The notes below the pieces were generated by a model, which was given only the letters and a program-made list of their open reading frames with translations, was not told the origin of the DNA and made no database searches. 64,000 nt of DNA, taken from Hypoxylon rubiginosum (Eukaryota; Ascomycota; Sordariomycetes; Xylariales; Hypoxylaceae). Position 1 is the stretch's first letter; the number at the start of each line of letters is the position of its first letter. Both the position numbers and the translations under genes were made by a program. Shown here one piece after another: positions 1 through 10,396 of the stretch. The DNA lies in NCBI GenBank assembly GCA_902806565.1, contig CADCXA010000055.1:1364001-1428000 (forward strand). Direction: 5' to 3'.

Positions 1-941
1 TTCGGCTTCAAATCGGTCTATGTTATGAATCGGGTATTCATAATGGGATAGGGGTGTGATCCGATTCATTGAAGAAGGTAAGTTCGCACGAACTAGTCCT
101 AGCCGGAACGCGCCGGTGTCTGTTTTGAACCACACAACCTCCCCTTCTCTAAAGAGGACGGACTCGTCTGGTTGCGTCTGGGGTACTGGTTGCATCTCAG
201 GTACGGGTCGCGCCGGGGCACGAATCGCGGACTGGGGCGTGGACGAAATTGCGGGCCCCAATGCGGACTGGATGGCGGTGTTATTTGTCGTGGACTGGGG
301 GCCGGAGGTAGGCTGCGTCGATGTACCCTTCCTCTCCGAAGCCTTTGGCGCAGCGCTTGACGAAGAGGGACCTCCGGATGTAGAGGGGCCACCTGATGCG
401 GAGGGGTCTCCTGAGGAAGGCGTGCCAGCGTCGGATTGATCACCAGGAACGGGCGCTGCAGGTGATATTATCACCTTGCAGTTCTTGCATTGACAATTCT
501 CGCGTTTGAGGTTAGTATCAGTGATCAGCCAAAGGAGATGTTCGAAGAACTCTCTAGGAGATCGGAACGTCTTCGGCATGCCGTTCTCGGCCTCTGCTGG
601 GTGGCCACACAAGTAGAAGTCGAAGCGCCCCTTGTCCTGCTTGCGTTGCTGTACCTTGAGATTGTAGTTTTCCGGGAAAGCCTTCAGGACAAACGTGTAG
701 TCTAATGAAGGTCAGCATACTTCATTTGTTAATTGATCATAACCATTAACGAACCCGAACCAGGATAAAACTGGTCGCGGAACATCTCCGCCAGTTTCTG
801 CAGCCATGTCTTCTCTGTTCCAGGCTTCGTGTCCTTATATGGAAAGCGGCTTTGATCATACACGACTCCATCGCTGCGAGTAACGCGGATCTCGGTGACG
901 CGCTGAGAACCAGCTACGTTGTTCGGAAGAGGGTTACTCAT
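1..941 (-). CDS. clr2: Clr2-like transcription-silencing protein, 5' part (runs off the window)
   Basis: Two exons are visible, 941-755 and 701-1, joined by a 53-nt intron (donor GTTCGT, acceptor CATTAG) that keeps the frame; about 296 residues are seen and the C-terminus lies outside the window. After the splice comes a block with RKQDKGRFDFYLCGHP, then a pattern of the type PREFFEHLLWL and a CQCKNC cysteine pair. I recognise this as the N-terminal domain of cryptic loci regulator 2. A Pro/Ser/Gly-rich linker follows, then a second block with VVWFKTDTGAFRLGLV. In fission yeast Clr2 belongs to the SHREC histone-deacetylase/remodelling complex that silences heterochromatin; the same role here is inferred. 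The start is the first ATG of the open frame. Family assignment is from remembered motifs only. Confidence 0.75.
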
Positions 942-1970
942 TGTGTGTGTGATGAGTCAGTCGCAAGGACTAGTGAAGATAGAAGGGGACAATGATAATG
1001 GATTAGATGGTCCAAGTGACCGGGGAAGAAGGAGGATATCGTGAGTGGTTACCGGGCCGGTGCCGTTACCAGGTGGCTACGTATAAAAACTGCCTTGGTA
1101 GAGACGCGGCTCTAGGAGCTGGGGACCTCGCAGGACCCGGTTTACTCTCTGCTTCATGAGATTGTGCAACAGTGGCAGCAGATAGTTGTTGGTCGTCACT
1201 GTAGCAGATCGACAGAGAGCCGCCAGTCAACTTGCCAGCAGCTAGTACGGTGGTTTCAGCGACGGGTTGTAGACTCAACAAAGCCGCTTGGAATACCACG
1301 TAGAGCAGAAACAAGGTAATTTGTTGAGCGGATGTGTAGAAGATTCAGTTCTCGAACGAGGAGGCTGATAGATACCAACTGTTATCTTGCTAGAGTTAGA
1401 GTTCGTTACAGGTTATGATAGAGTCGGAGACACTTACACGTGAAGTCTAAAGAACAGATTCACGACTTAAGGTGAGGCAAGCTAAGTGCTAAGTCAAGGT
1501 TACAGCCAATCGGAGGTCTAGAACAGATCTGCAAACACTACATATGTATGTAGTTACGCGCGCCACAATATCTTGGGGGCTCATTGTTCTTATTGTGGCT
1601 TAGCTTATTACCTAAAGAGATGCCTAAGGGGATACGTCTTAAATGAAGTAGCCTAATGTCAGGCCGTAGTTAGGAAACGTGAACTATGAATCGTAAGTCT
1701 CGAAACAAGCGTTGCGAATAATATATATTAGTAGCGTCTTATATATATTATATCTTTATACTTATCACTATAATAAACGGTAAATCAGTAACCTCATTCG
1801 AAGTCTTTCGGCGCAAAACGTACAGCCCTTTGGGTCTACATAATGTTAAGACCTTTTCAATTCGCTACCAGCCTCTTTGCCTTCTCATAAGTATTCTCCC
1901 CCTTCTTTATACTTGATACGTATCTTCTTCTTTCCTTGCCTGGGACACGGTGGTATGTATGTTTACTAGG
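942..1970. other. Intergenic stretch, no gene seen
   Basis: Moderately AT-rich DNA upstream of the Clr2-like gene. Short open frames exist on both strands but none has an ATG start with coding-like composition. A run of TATAT-type sequence lies near 1720-1760. I see no RNA gene. Confidence 0.5.
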
Positions 1971-2390
1971 ATGAGCGATACAAACGAGCCAAACGAAAAG
2001 AACACTCTAGCCATTGTAGGCTCGTAACCCGATTATCCATCATATTCTCTAATTATGTCTATCCAATTATTGTTCGCGTTGTCTCTGCCAGGACCCTCAT
2101 CTGCACGTAACTTCGGATTATGGAGTTAACGGAGTCAAGCTGCAATACGAACCACAATCCATGTACTCCATCAGAGGCTCAACTGACCCTCTGATATTCG
2201 CCAGCTGTATTAATCAGCTTCTAGCTGACAATGGCAACAATGGCAACGATGGCCGTGTTGTTCCCGTAATAAAGCTGCCTACTGGGGTATGTATCTTCTA
2301 GAGCTTACAAGGCTAAGGTGATATCCATTCTTTACCGCACGCTTTTAGATATTAGGCGATCTACAAAGTGACGACGATCCGGCGATATAG
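1971..2390 (+). CDS. Possible small three-exon gene, unrecognised product
   Basis: A model of exons 1971-2015, 2092-2286 and 2349-2390 keeps one open frame of 93 residues. The middle exon (65 codons) looks coding: it has varied amino acids (for example YGVNGVKLQYEPQSMYS) and no stop, and it ends at a good GTATGT donor. The first donor (GTAGGC) is weak. The last intron has two acceptors 7 nt apart (exon 3 from 2349 or 2356), both in frame with nearby stops. I do not recognise the protein. It could be a remnant of a longer gene rather than a complete one. Confidence 0.3.
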
Positions 2391-2507
2391 CGATACGACC
2401 TAGCTAAAGCCGGTTCATGCAGAGAAACTTCCACGACAACTACAGAAATGACATTTACGCAGCCATCGCGATGGCGTCAGCAACATTATCGCGACATCTT
2501 GACTATC

Positions 2508-2520
2508 TTATATAAGGGGT
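2508..2520 (+). promoter_or_regulatory. TATA-box-like element upstream of the SDR gene
   Basis: A TATATAAGGGG sequence lies about 165 bases before the ATG at 2683 and is followed by A/C-rich leader sequence. The position fits a fungal core promoter; it is inferred from sequence and spacing only. Confidence 0.35.
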
Positions 2521-2682
2521 TGAAGATGAAGACGAAGGCCGATACAATGTTCAATTTGATCGAGCAGTTCGAAAGACCAGACTACATTGAAGATATATCG
2601 ACCTAGCCTATCTAGTCTACAACCATCTACAACCAGCAAACCTATCAATTAAGCCTGCCAGGAGAAGAAACTATTAACAAAA

Positions 2683-3736
2683 ATGGCCACCTACACCAGA
2701 GAGACCGAGGGCCTTACTCTCGTACACAAATTCGCCGACCAGGTAAAAGGAAGAACCTGTAAGTCCACTCCCACTCTCCCCTATGACAGCCTCTTCGGAA
2801 GACTCACGGCATCTAGTCCTCTTGACAGGCCCTACCCCTGGCGGCATCGGCGCCGAAACGCTCATCTCTCTCGCCGCCGAGTCCCCCGCCCTCCTCATCC
2901 TCGTCGGGCGATCCCTCCCGAAGGCGCAGGCGACCATCGACGCCATCAAGAAGGTCGACGCTCGCGTCAAGACCAAGTTCGTGGAAGCGGACCTCGCCTC
3001 GCTGCGCAGCGTGCGCGAGGCCGCGCGGGCCATCCTCGACGACGCCGAGATCGCCAAGATCGACGTGGTGATCAACAACGCGGCCGTGATGGCCACGCCG
3101 TTCCAGCTCACCGAGGACGGCCTCGAGCTGCAGCTGCACGCCAACCACCTCGGCCACTTCGTCCTCACCAACACGATCATGCCCAAGATCCTCGCGGCCG
3201 GCCCCGGCGCGCGCCTCGTGCTCCTGTCGAGCTCGGGCCACCGCATCAACGGGATACGGTTCGAGGACCCCAACTTCGCGGAGCCGGGCTCGTACAGCGA
3301 GATGGCGTCCTACGGGCAGTCCAAGACGGCCAAGGTGCTCTACGCCGTGGCGCTCAACAAGCGACTAGCGGCGCGCGGGGTCCGCGCGTACGCCGTGCAC
3401 CCGGGCGGGATCCAGACGAACCTGCAGGACTACGTCAAGGCGATGCCGCAGGACAAGGCCGCGGCGCTGTTCGAGGAGGCGTCGCAGAAGGCCCTGGGCC
3501 GGTCCATCGCCGAGCAGCGCATAGTGGACCCCTGGAAGACGCTGCAGCAGGGCTGCGGTACTATGGTTCGCGCCGCGCTGGACCCGGGCCTCGTCCGAGA
3601 GGAGGGCGTCTACATGACTGACACCATCCTCACGACCGACCCCAAGTACGTCCGGGAGTGGGCGACGGACCCGGAGCTCGCGGAGAAGCTGTGGAAGCTG
3701 AGCGAGGAGCTGGTTGGCGAAAAGTTTGATATCTGA
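2683..3736 (+). CDS. Short-chain dehydrogenase/reductase (retinol-dehydrogenase-like SDR)
   Basis: Exons 2683-2758 and 2790-3736 encode 340 residues. The 31-nt intron is very short, but it joins the two frames in phase and restores the glycine-rich NAD(P) motif TGPTPGGIG near residues 38-46. NNAAVM follows near residue 122, a serine-rich LLSSSG near 170, and the catalytic YGQSK (Tyr about 200, Lys about 204), so the active-site set is complete. The TG-to-GIG spacing and the C-terminal substrate region resemble the WWOX/retinol-dehydrogenase type of SDR. The substrate is unknown. Base composition is very GC-rich, like other strongly biased genes here. An alternative start at the in-frame ATG at 2783 would give a shorter protein but would lie inside the intron. 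Soluble, with no signal peptide seen. Confidence 0.88.
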
Positions 3737-4148
3737 ATGTTGGAATAGGTGCCAATTGCTTCCATGATTCAAGCTAGGCTACTAGATACCTTAGATACCT
3801 ACCTGGTATATATCCTGTGTATATAAATAGACGCCACTCTTATCATTGCCCTCTGATCTCTGAATTGTTTAGATATTGATCTCTAGAATGTTCACGTCTG
3901 ACCATAATCTTAAGGAGTCAGCTACAGCTGTCGTATCACATCACTAAAATTTAGGGGGTTAGCCCCTTATAAGCCACACCTATGTTATACCTGAGTACCG
4001 TATATCCTTTAATTGCATAATTCATAACACCCCACCATTAAGATAACCCCTGTGTGAACCTTCATTTCGAAGTTCAACATCCATCGCTTCCGACGGGAGA
4101 CGCAACGTTTCTCCCAATTGCGATATCATATCGCCAATTAATGCCAAA
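3737..4148. other. Intergenic, promoter side of AP-2 sigma
   Basis: AT-rich and without a credible open frame. It serves as the 3' flank of the SDR gene and the 5' flank of the AP-2 sigma gene. Confidence 0.5.
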
Positions 4149-4726
4149 ATGTTGTCCTTCATACTCATACAAAACCGACAGTAAGCAATGTTCTCCCCCC
4201 TTCCCCCCACGAATCCCCCTATCCAATTGCCTAGATACATACCTAGGTACATACCTATCTACCTACACGCACACACGCATTCGTGCGCAACCAAAGCTAA
4301 CACATTATACCCCCCCTTTTCCGCAGAGGCAAGACGCGACTCGCAAAGTGGTACGTGCCGTACAGCGACGAGGAGAAGATCAAGCTGAAGGGGGAGGTGC
4401 ACCGGCTCGTCGCGCCGCGGGACCAGAAGTACCAGTCCAACTTCGTCGAGTTCCGGAGCTACAAGATCGTGTACCGGCGGTACGCCGGCCTCTTCTTCTG
4501 CGCCTGCGTCGACACCAACGACAACGAGCTCGCCTACCTCGAGGCCATCCACTTCTTCGTCGAGGTCCTCGACGCCTTCTTCGGCAACGTCTGCGAGCTC
4601 GACCTCGTCTTCAACTTTTATAAAGTGTACGCCATCCTCGACGAGGTCTTCCTCGCCGGCGAGATCGAGGAGACCAGCAAGCAGGTCGTCCTCACCCGCC
4701 TCGAGCACCTCGACAAGCTGGAGTAA
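4149..4726 (+). CDS. aps2: AP-2 adaptor complex subunit sigma
   Basis: Exon 1 (4149-4180) encodes [11 protein letters not shown], and after a 146-nt intron exon 2 (4327-4726) continues GKTRLAKWY. The total is 143 residues, the normal size for small adaptin chains. The sequence is nearly collinear with the AP-2 sigma family: [20 protein letters not shown], the core with [13 protein letters not shown], and the C-terminal [22 protein letters not shown]-2 sigma forms the core of the clathrin adaptor at the plasma membrane and helps bind acidic dileucine cargo signals. The tiny first exon is easily missed, because an internal Met at 4355 also opens a long frame; the family N-terminus decides for 4149. 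The donor is GTAAGC and the acceptor CCGCAG. The intron carries a TACCTAGGTA palindrome near 4241. Confidence 0.97.
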
Positions 4727-4744
4727 GGAAGGAAGGAAGGAAGG
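4727..4744 (+). repeat. (GGAA)n microsatellite
   Basis: Four and a half GGAA units start right after the AP-2 sigma stop codon, presumably in its 3' UTR. Probably length-polymorphic between strains. Confidence 0.8.
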
Positions 4745-5429
4745 AGAAAAAAACAAGCAAACAGACAAGATGGGATAGCGAGAGGAAGAATGAAGACACC
4801 GCTCTGCTAAAGGTCTTTGGGTATATAAGTTAGGCTGCGGCATGTGCTGTCAATACTTTTATGTTTCCCGGCGGAGGCGTTTGGCGTTTTGGTAAAGAAT
4901 GGTCGGAATTAGCCAGCAAGTTACATTCGATCGTGTGCGCGTTCAACAATCTGGGCCTAGGCATCTCGTGTGTTAACTAGTGCACACGCCGCGTCTACTA
5001 TAGCATAGGACGTCGTATTCTACGAGCATCCCGATGACTCTTAGGAGTTACCAATAATGCCGTGTCCGTTGAATTAGAGCTAGAGAGCTATCTAACTATC
5101 TGTAACTGCGGGCACCGCGAATCCTGTTCGAGGACATCTACACAATTAGCATCCTCGACGATCATCTCGGCGGCAATAGAAGCAAAGCAAATTCAATAAG
5201 TCCATTTCCACGTATCCCCGCATGAAAAAAAAAATCCGTCCTACAAATGTGTGATCATTCTGATCAGATTGTCATTTCGACTGATTATTGCTGCGAACGC
5301 AGTGTGAGGATTCCAGTCGATCTGATATGATTTCCGAGCCGCCTGGAGATCAGCAACTATCTGTTCCATCACGCCGTTTTATGTTTGCCGACCTAGGCGA
5401 CCTTGACGGCTGCCATGTTAAGTCCTCGC

Positions 5430-5915
5430 CTATCTGGTATTGGTAAACTTTGTGCCTAGACAGCCTTTGCTAAAACGGTCTTGGGAAAATATGTAACTGG
5501 TGATGGCAAAACCAGTCATTGTCAAATTGATCGTATGGCCACTATTTCCCTCGTCCTGGGAAAAAGCTTGACGGTCGTAGACGAACGGTATGCCGGTAAT
5601 TGAAGTAGATGCAAAGCGAAATGGCTCTGCGGGAAACATGCAAGAAGCATGAGAAGAGTATCGGACAACATGAAGGCGAGAATTAGTTGAGAGTATCACC
5701 ATTGGCATATAAAGCCAGCGGTGACATTGATAGCCGTTCAGTTCTGAAGTGTCCTCTAAGATCTCGAGACATCGACTTAATATTCTCCATGGTCGATGCC
5801 GTATTATCATCATAAGATTCAAGGCCGCATCAAGGGGGAGGGGAACGAAGGTAGGTTCCTGGACGATAGGTTTCCATGTGTCGAGGCTGTACTGACACTT
5901 GCGTCGTCCTCGCAA
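5430..5915 (-). other. Unrecognised long open frame, possible gene remnant
   Basis: About 190 stop-free codons on the minus strand (161 from the first non-ATG start) between AP-2 sigma and the zinc-knuckle gene. The first ATG of the frame lies about 33 codons further in, and upstream the frame reaches a TGA with no ATG or convincing acceptor. Composition is less biased than real genes nearby. The translation has mixed hydrophobic and charged residues (for example LDTWKPIVQEPTFVPLPLD) but no family I recognise. It may be a decayed exon or chance. Confidence 0.22.
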
Positions 5916-6015
5916 GTCGTAAAATAGATATAGGGAAAAGGCAAAAGATAGAGTCCTCGAAGTGTGAGAGACATGCCCATCTTTGTTAGATCCTCAGGTT
6001 GTATATAGGGTAAAC

Positions 6016-7499
6016 CTAATCCATAAGATTGGCAGCCTTCATTCTTTCGGTCTTCTTGCGGACAATGGTCTTCGAGCAGATGTCCAGCAGGGCAACCTTT
6101 TCAGATGAATATTTTCCCGGACTGAGTTCATTTGCTAGGTTGCCCAAGAATTCATCAGTATCCCTCTTAGCTCTCTCTATGTCGTCGAGCATGTCCTCAG
6201 GCGTATCCTCAACGATCGGTGACACGCATTTCACTACTTCATCTTCATTGCCCCTTTCATCGATCACTGCAGCCGGAGAGGAAGCAAGTGAATCAAATCC
6301 TTGCTGACAGGGGCTCCCATACACGTCGTTATCGTATGCAAGTCTACCCTCCTCCGCTCTGTGATTGGTTTGTTCTCGGATGGTGTAGAGTGGGCTAGAT
6401 GAGTAAATTTGGGGTTTCTTAGGTCGATAACGACTCCCAACGTCAGTTCGATGATACTTATCGGATTTTGTTCTGCGCGGAAGTTGCTTGTGATCCCATT
6501 GTGATGAGACGGTGCTGTTGTCTGATCTGTGAGATGGCGCTGTAGGGCTTCCGCGATGCGGAGGGCTGGAGGAACGATCCAAGTAGCTGATGGAATCGTA
6601 TCGGATAGGAGATATAGGTCGGGCTCCAGCTTGTAGACGCTTTTGAGTCCAAGAATCAGGCTCCCTATTTCGAGGGCACAGGGTTTTAAAATGCTTGCCG
6701 ACGGCCTGGCAAATTTCGCACACATAATCAGGTTCAGGGGCCTGGTCAAATGCCGGGTCCAGGTTGGTTGGACAGTTTCCGAGCCAGTGGCCTTGATTCA
6801 AGGTCAGCAGGCGAATTAATTCATCCATTCATTAGTCTCCTTACCTCGTTTGTGGCAACGTTTGCAGACGTAGCTGCTATAGGGGCTTGTTCGGTATGAG
6901 AAGTTGGGCTTGCGATTCTCCTTCCAGATAATGCTGCGTAGAGTTGGATTAGATTCCCGCTCAATAAGAGCTATGTGCTCCTCTAGCTCCCTCTTCAAGT
7001 CCCTGTCGCGGTTGTGCTTGTTGTTGTTCTTGCTGTTCTTCTTCATCTGGTGGATGTCGCTGAGTGACAGGCCAACGGGATCTTCGATAGATTCATCTGT
7101 GTCGCCAGGAGGAGGTAGAAAGGGATGCGATGGTCTCGAGGGCAAATCAGCTTCAATGTTAGAAGCGCGACTTATGTGTTCCAATATTCGAAAGATATCT
7201 TCCTTGATTATCATGTATCTACGTCGGTTCGTAGGATCTTCTTCAGCATCCTTCTTCTGCCATTTGTCGAAAACAGCTTTGATTTCACTTTCACTGAACT
7301 GCTCTAATAGCAGAGGGACGAAGCGCCCCAGGTCTTGTCGGATATCCTTTTTGATATGTTCGTTAAGCCATCCCAAGAAAATCTGGAGTGTGAGATATTT
7401 GCTGAGACCGGCAGCTTGGGTCGTGTCCTTCAGCTCCTCCAGAGTGAGATCAGCTAGGCTGTCTACATGTAGAGCATCGAGGGTCGGTTGAAGATCCAT
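6016..7499 (-). CDS. Zinc-knuckle (CCHC) protein
   Basis: Exons 7499-6845 and 6791-6016 are joined by a 53-nt intron (GTAAGG donor, CTGAC branch, CAAG acceptor) and encode 476 residues. The splice itself completes a CCHC knuckle, CKRCHKRGHWLGNC (Cys 212, Cys 215, His 220, Cys 225). A second CX2CX5HX4C-like knuckle follows at about residues 243-257 (CEIC...H...C). The first 120 residues are helical and charged (LTLEELKDTTQAAGLSKYL), a Lys/Asn/Arg-rich stretch lies near 155-175, and after the knuckles the protein is Ser/Pro/Arg-rich and likely disordered. Paired knuckles of this type bind single-stranded nucleic acid, often RNA. A nuclear RNA-related role is an inference and the exact orthologue is not known to me. 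Confidence 0.8.
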
Positions 7500-8708
7500 G
7501 TTGATATTGGACGGTACATGAAGAGGGATATATTAGTATCGTAAGTCGTATGAACTGTACGTCGATGCGACGTTGTTAGTATTCTCAAATTGAAGGAGTG
7601 TGTAGATGTAAATCTGATTGGCAACTTGGATATCGTTTGACGAGCGGTCAACGATCTGCATCGTTTGCTCGCCAATGCATCCAAGCTGCAGGTCTTGAGA
7701 TGTAAATAGGAAAAGGAATTTTAATCCTGAAGGATACTCTCAAAGGTTCTATATGAATGAACGCAAGTTGAAATGTTGGTGGAAGGAGGGAACTGCGAAG
7801 AGGAACAAGATTCATGGTATGGCCAACAAGAGGAAGGCACGCATAAGCAAACAAGACCTGATGCGTCAAATTTTAAATAAATAAAAATTTAAAGACGAAA
7901 AAGATATTCACCATTTGCTTAGGTAGCTGCAATGGGTGAACGGCACATAAAAGGAAGGATCGGTGTACTTGAACTTGAAAGGAGGTGATTGCCCTGAGGT
8001 ACAGGCCGATGATATGTAGCGTTTGGTTCACGCATACCCTCCTAATACAACCCAGCAGTTCTAGTCGAGTAATCACTAAATAACAGGAGACTGCTTCGAC
8101 AGGTAGCCTTAGGTAGAATATTTTAGGTACCTTGCGTAAATTTAGGGGCGTTGACAGCAGTTGAGATGCAAACTCCTGTATTATTGAATCAACTACTACA
8201 TCCCATAATTATCTGATCAGCTACCTACAGGTAGGACATACATGTGCGTACATATGTATCTAGGCAGATATATATTATAGTAGCATCTGTATATCTGATA
8301 TATGCCGATATAATACCATTGAGCATACCATGCATGCATACAATGGTCATTGATATCTGCTCGCTCTGCTGATTAGTTAGAGCCTTTCACTTAGTTCGGT
8401 GAAGAAGAAAACCCAGGGAGTGATACAAATAGTCGTCTATCTGTTTAGACCGGTCTCGAAATTCTATATGTGGTTAGAATCATGCATGATCTTATAAGTT
8501 ATAAGGATTGTATCGTAGGTAATGTTCCACGAGACGGGTAAAGGCAGCTCGGCTACGTCATTGGCAATTCCACCAGACTCAACGTCGACACAGATAAGAC
8601 GAGTAGAGTTGTAGGATGAGATTCATGGAGGAGACAGACACAACCCTATAGAGAGTAGCACTTCCAAGTTGCTCCGACACTTCTGGCGGTACGATGGGAG
8701 CTGACAGG
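7500..8708. other. Intergenic, no gene seen
   Basis: AT-rich spacer between two minus-strand genes. Several short frames lack coding character. It contains GTAGGTA/TACCTA-type short motifs near 8100-8260 but no long repeat. Confidence 0.5.
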
Positions 8709-9727
8709 TTAACGCTTTAAAGCAGCAAAACGAGCAGACAACTCGTCAAAGCTGAGACCGTCCCCCGATCCGTCTTTCTTGTCGATACTTTTCTTTGCTA
8801 TCCCCGCATCAACCATTTTCTTGCTGGGTTTCAGTTCCACCGAGTTCAGAGTGACTTTTGGACGGGGGTTGTCTGTGGACGGGCTCGGCGGATTAACATG
8901 TAGAGGGGTATTTGGTCCTAGGGATCGAGGAGGTGTTGCGCGGCTCAAGTCTTCTCTCTCCTGAGCAGCTTTACTATCAGTAGGGAGGGCAGGTTCGGGA
9001 ACTTTCTGCGCCTGGCCACCGCTCGGATTATCGTCGAGGTCGTCGTCAACGAACTTGGGGGGATCGCCCAGGTCCTTGGGTCGCTTCGGCCAATCGACCC
9101 CATACGCCCTCGCAATCTCTTCTAGATACCCCTGGACAAGTTCTTCTCGAGGCGGAGTGACGCTGAGCTTCTTGACGACCTTTTCGGAGACTTTCTGATC
9201 CGTGTTCTCCATAGCAGCCAGCACAAACTCCTTGCCGTACTTCTCCGCAAGCAGCGTGCGGACCTGTTGCAGTTCTCTTACTTCTGTCTTCGGCGCCGCG
9301 TATATAATGCTCTTGACCGCTTCCTCTAACCCAGGATCACAGGTCTGGCCTTCGAATAAACCGGCCCGCGCCAGCAGCAGCTCACAATATAACTCGAGGA
9401 TCTCGTGCAGTTCGGTGGTAATGTCGGATCGGATGATGTTCTCGACCCTTATCCTTGCCGAATCGATCTTACCAACGTCTAACAGCTGGGCCATGGCTCT
9501 CCTCTGCGTCTTTCCCAATTGCTCATCGCGCTGCTGCAACATGCGCAGTCGCGCGATGGACAGCTTCAGCTGGACCTTCAGCTTTGTCTGCGGGGTTAAG
9601 TCTTCGATTAGCTACCGAGAGCGGGGCAAAGAGAGGAGCGCAGAAACAGCTCTGCCGGTTATAAGTGACGGTGACGATGACGATGACGATGACGAATGCT
9701 TACAATGAAAGTCGCTGATGGAGGCAT
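8709..9727 (-). CDS. ist1: Ist1-family regulator of Vps4 (ESCRT-III-like)
   Basis: Exon 1 (9727-9704) encodes MPPSATFI and exon 2 runs 9587-8709, giving 300 residues. I chose the acceptor CCCGCAG at 9588 because a GCTAATC branch site lies about 20 nt before it and the product then reads MPPSATFI-TKLKVQLKLSIARLRM, matching the usual fungal start. An acceptor at GGTAG would add about eight residues. Residues 9 to about 170 form the helical Ist1 (DUF292) domain, with LQQRDEQLGKTQRRAMAQLL and the basic SARIRVENIIRSD segment. A Pro/Ser-rich linker follows, then a C-terminal LSFDELSARFAALKR that resembles a MIT-interacting motif. Ist1 binds Did2 and Vps4 and tunes multivesicular-body sorting at endosomes. 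Confidence 0.9.
9673..9696. repeat. (GACGAT)n hexanucleotide repeat inside the Ist1 intron
   Basis: Four near-perfect GACGAT units just downstream of the intron donor on the minus strand. They lie within the intron, so length changes would not affect the protein. Confidence 0.75.
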
Positions 9728-10396
9728 CTTGAAGGTACAGCCCGAAGGCTTCACAAGAATAAGTGATGATGGAGGGAGGTACTTCGAAGATAGTAGACCC
9801 TCACCCGAGGTTGACGCTAAGCATAAGCAAGCATTCTTCAATGTTAATAGCTGGAACCCCGCGTGAGGCGCAACATGCAGCAAGCCATATATGCAAATGA
9901 TATAGTAAGTCTTGGTACTTCTTCGGGTACTACGAATACGTCCTTATACATGTAGCTATACTTCCAGGATATGTACAGCTCAGCCACCCCTTGTTAGTGT
10001 CCCTGTCGGTGTAACTGTCACACAACCTCCCGAACCAAGATGATATCATAAAGGGGTAGCTAGGCGGGGCTGGGCGGCTGGGCGTATTGGGGTAGGGTGG
10101 GGGTTTTGAGAGGATATCCCATGTCAATCATTAGCTGCTAACTACAACTTCATCTGAGGAGACAGGAGATAACCGGGAAAGTCTTGGAGGGTTTAATATC
10201 TAGGTGCATATGGCATATGGGTCATTAGTCAGTGCCATACGACCACTACAGTCACCCATCATGAATGGGAATTCTTGACCGATCGTGACCCACTTGCATC
10301 GGTCAATCGAGTCCCTTACAATGTCAGTTATATATCGAGATATCGGCCGAGCCTGGATTTTTCCCTAGCACCATCGCCAGGACCAGAGCCATAATC
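9728..10396. other. Divergent promoter region between Ist1 and the ArAE_2 transporter
   Basis: The two flanking genes are transcribed away from each other, so this 669-base stretch should hold both promoters. No gene, repeat or recognisable operator was seen. Confidence 0.45.

Noticed and set aside
1066..1314. 82-codon minus-strand frame
   Set aside because: It starts at a non-ATG codon with no splice support, and its composition is not coding-like.
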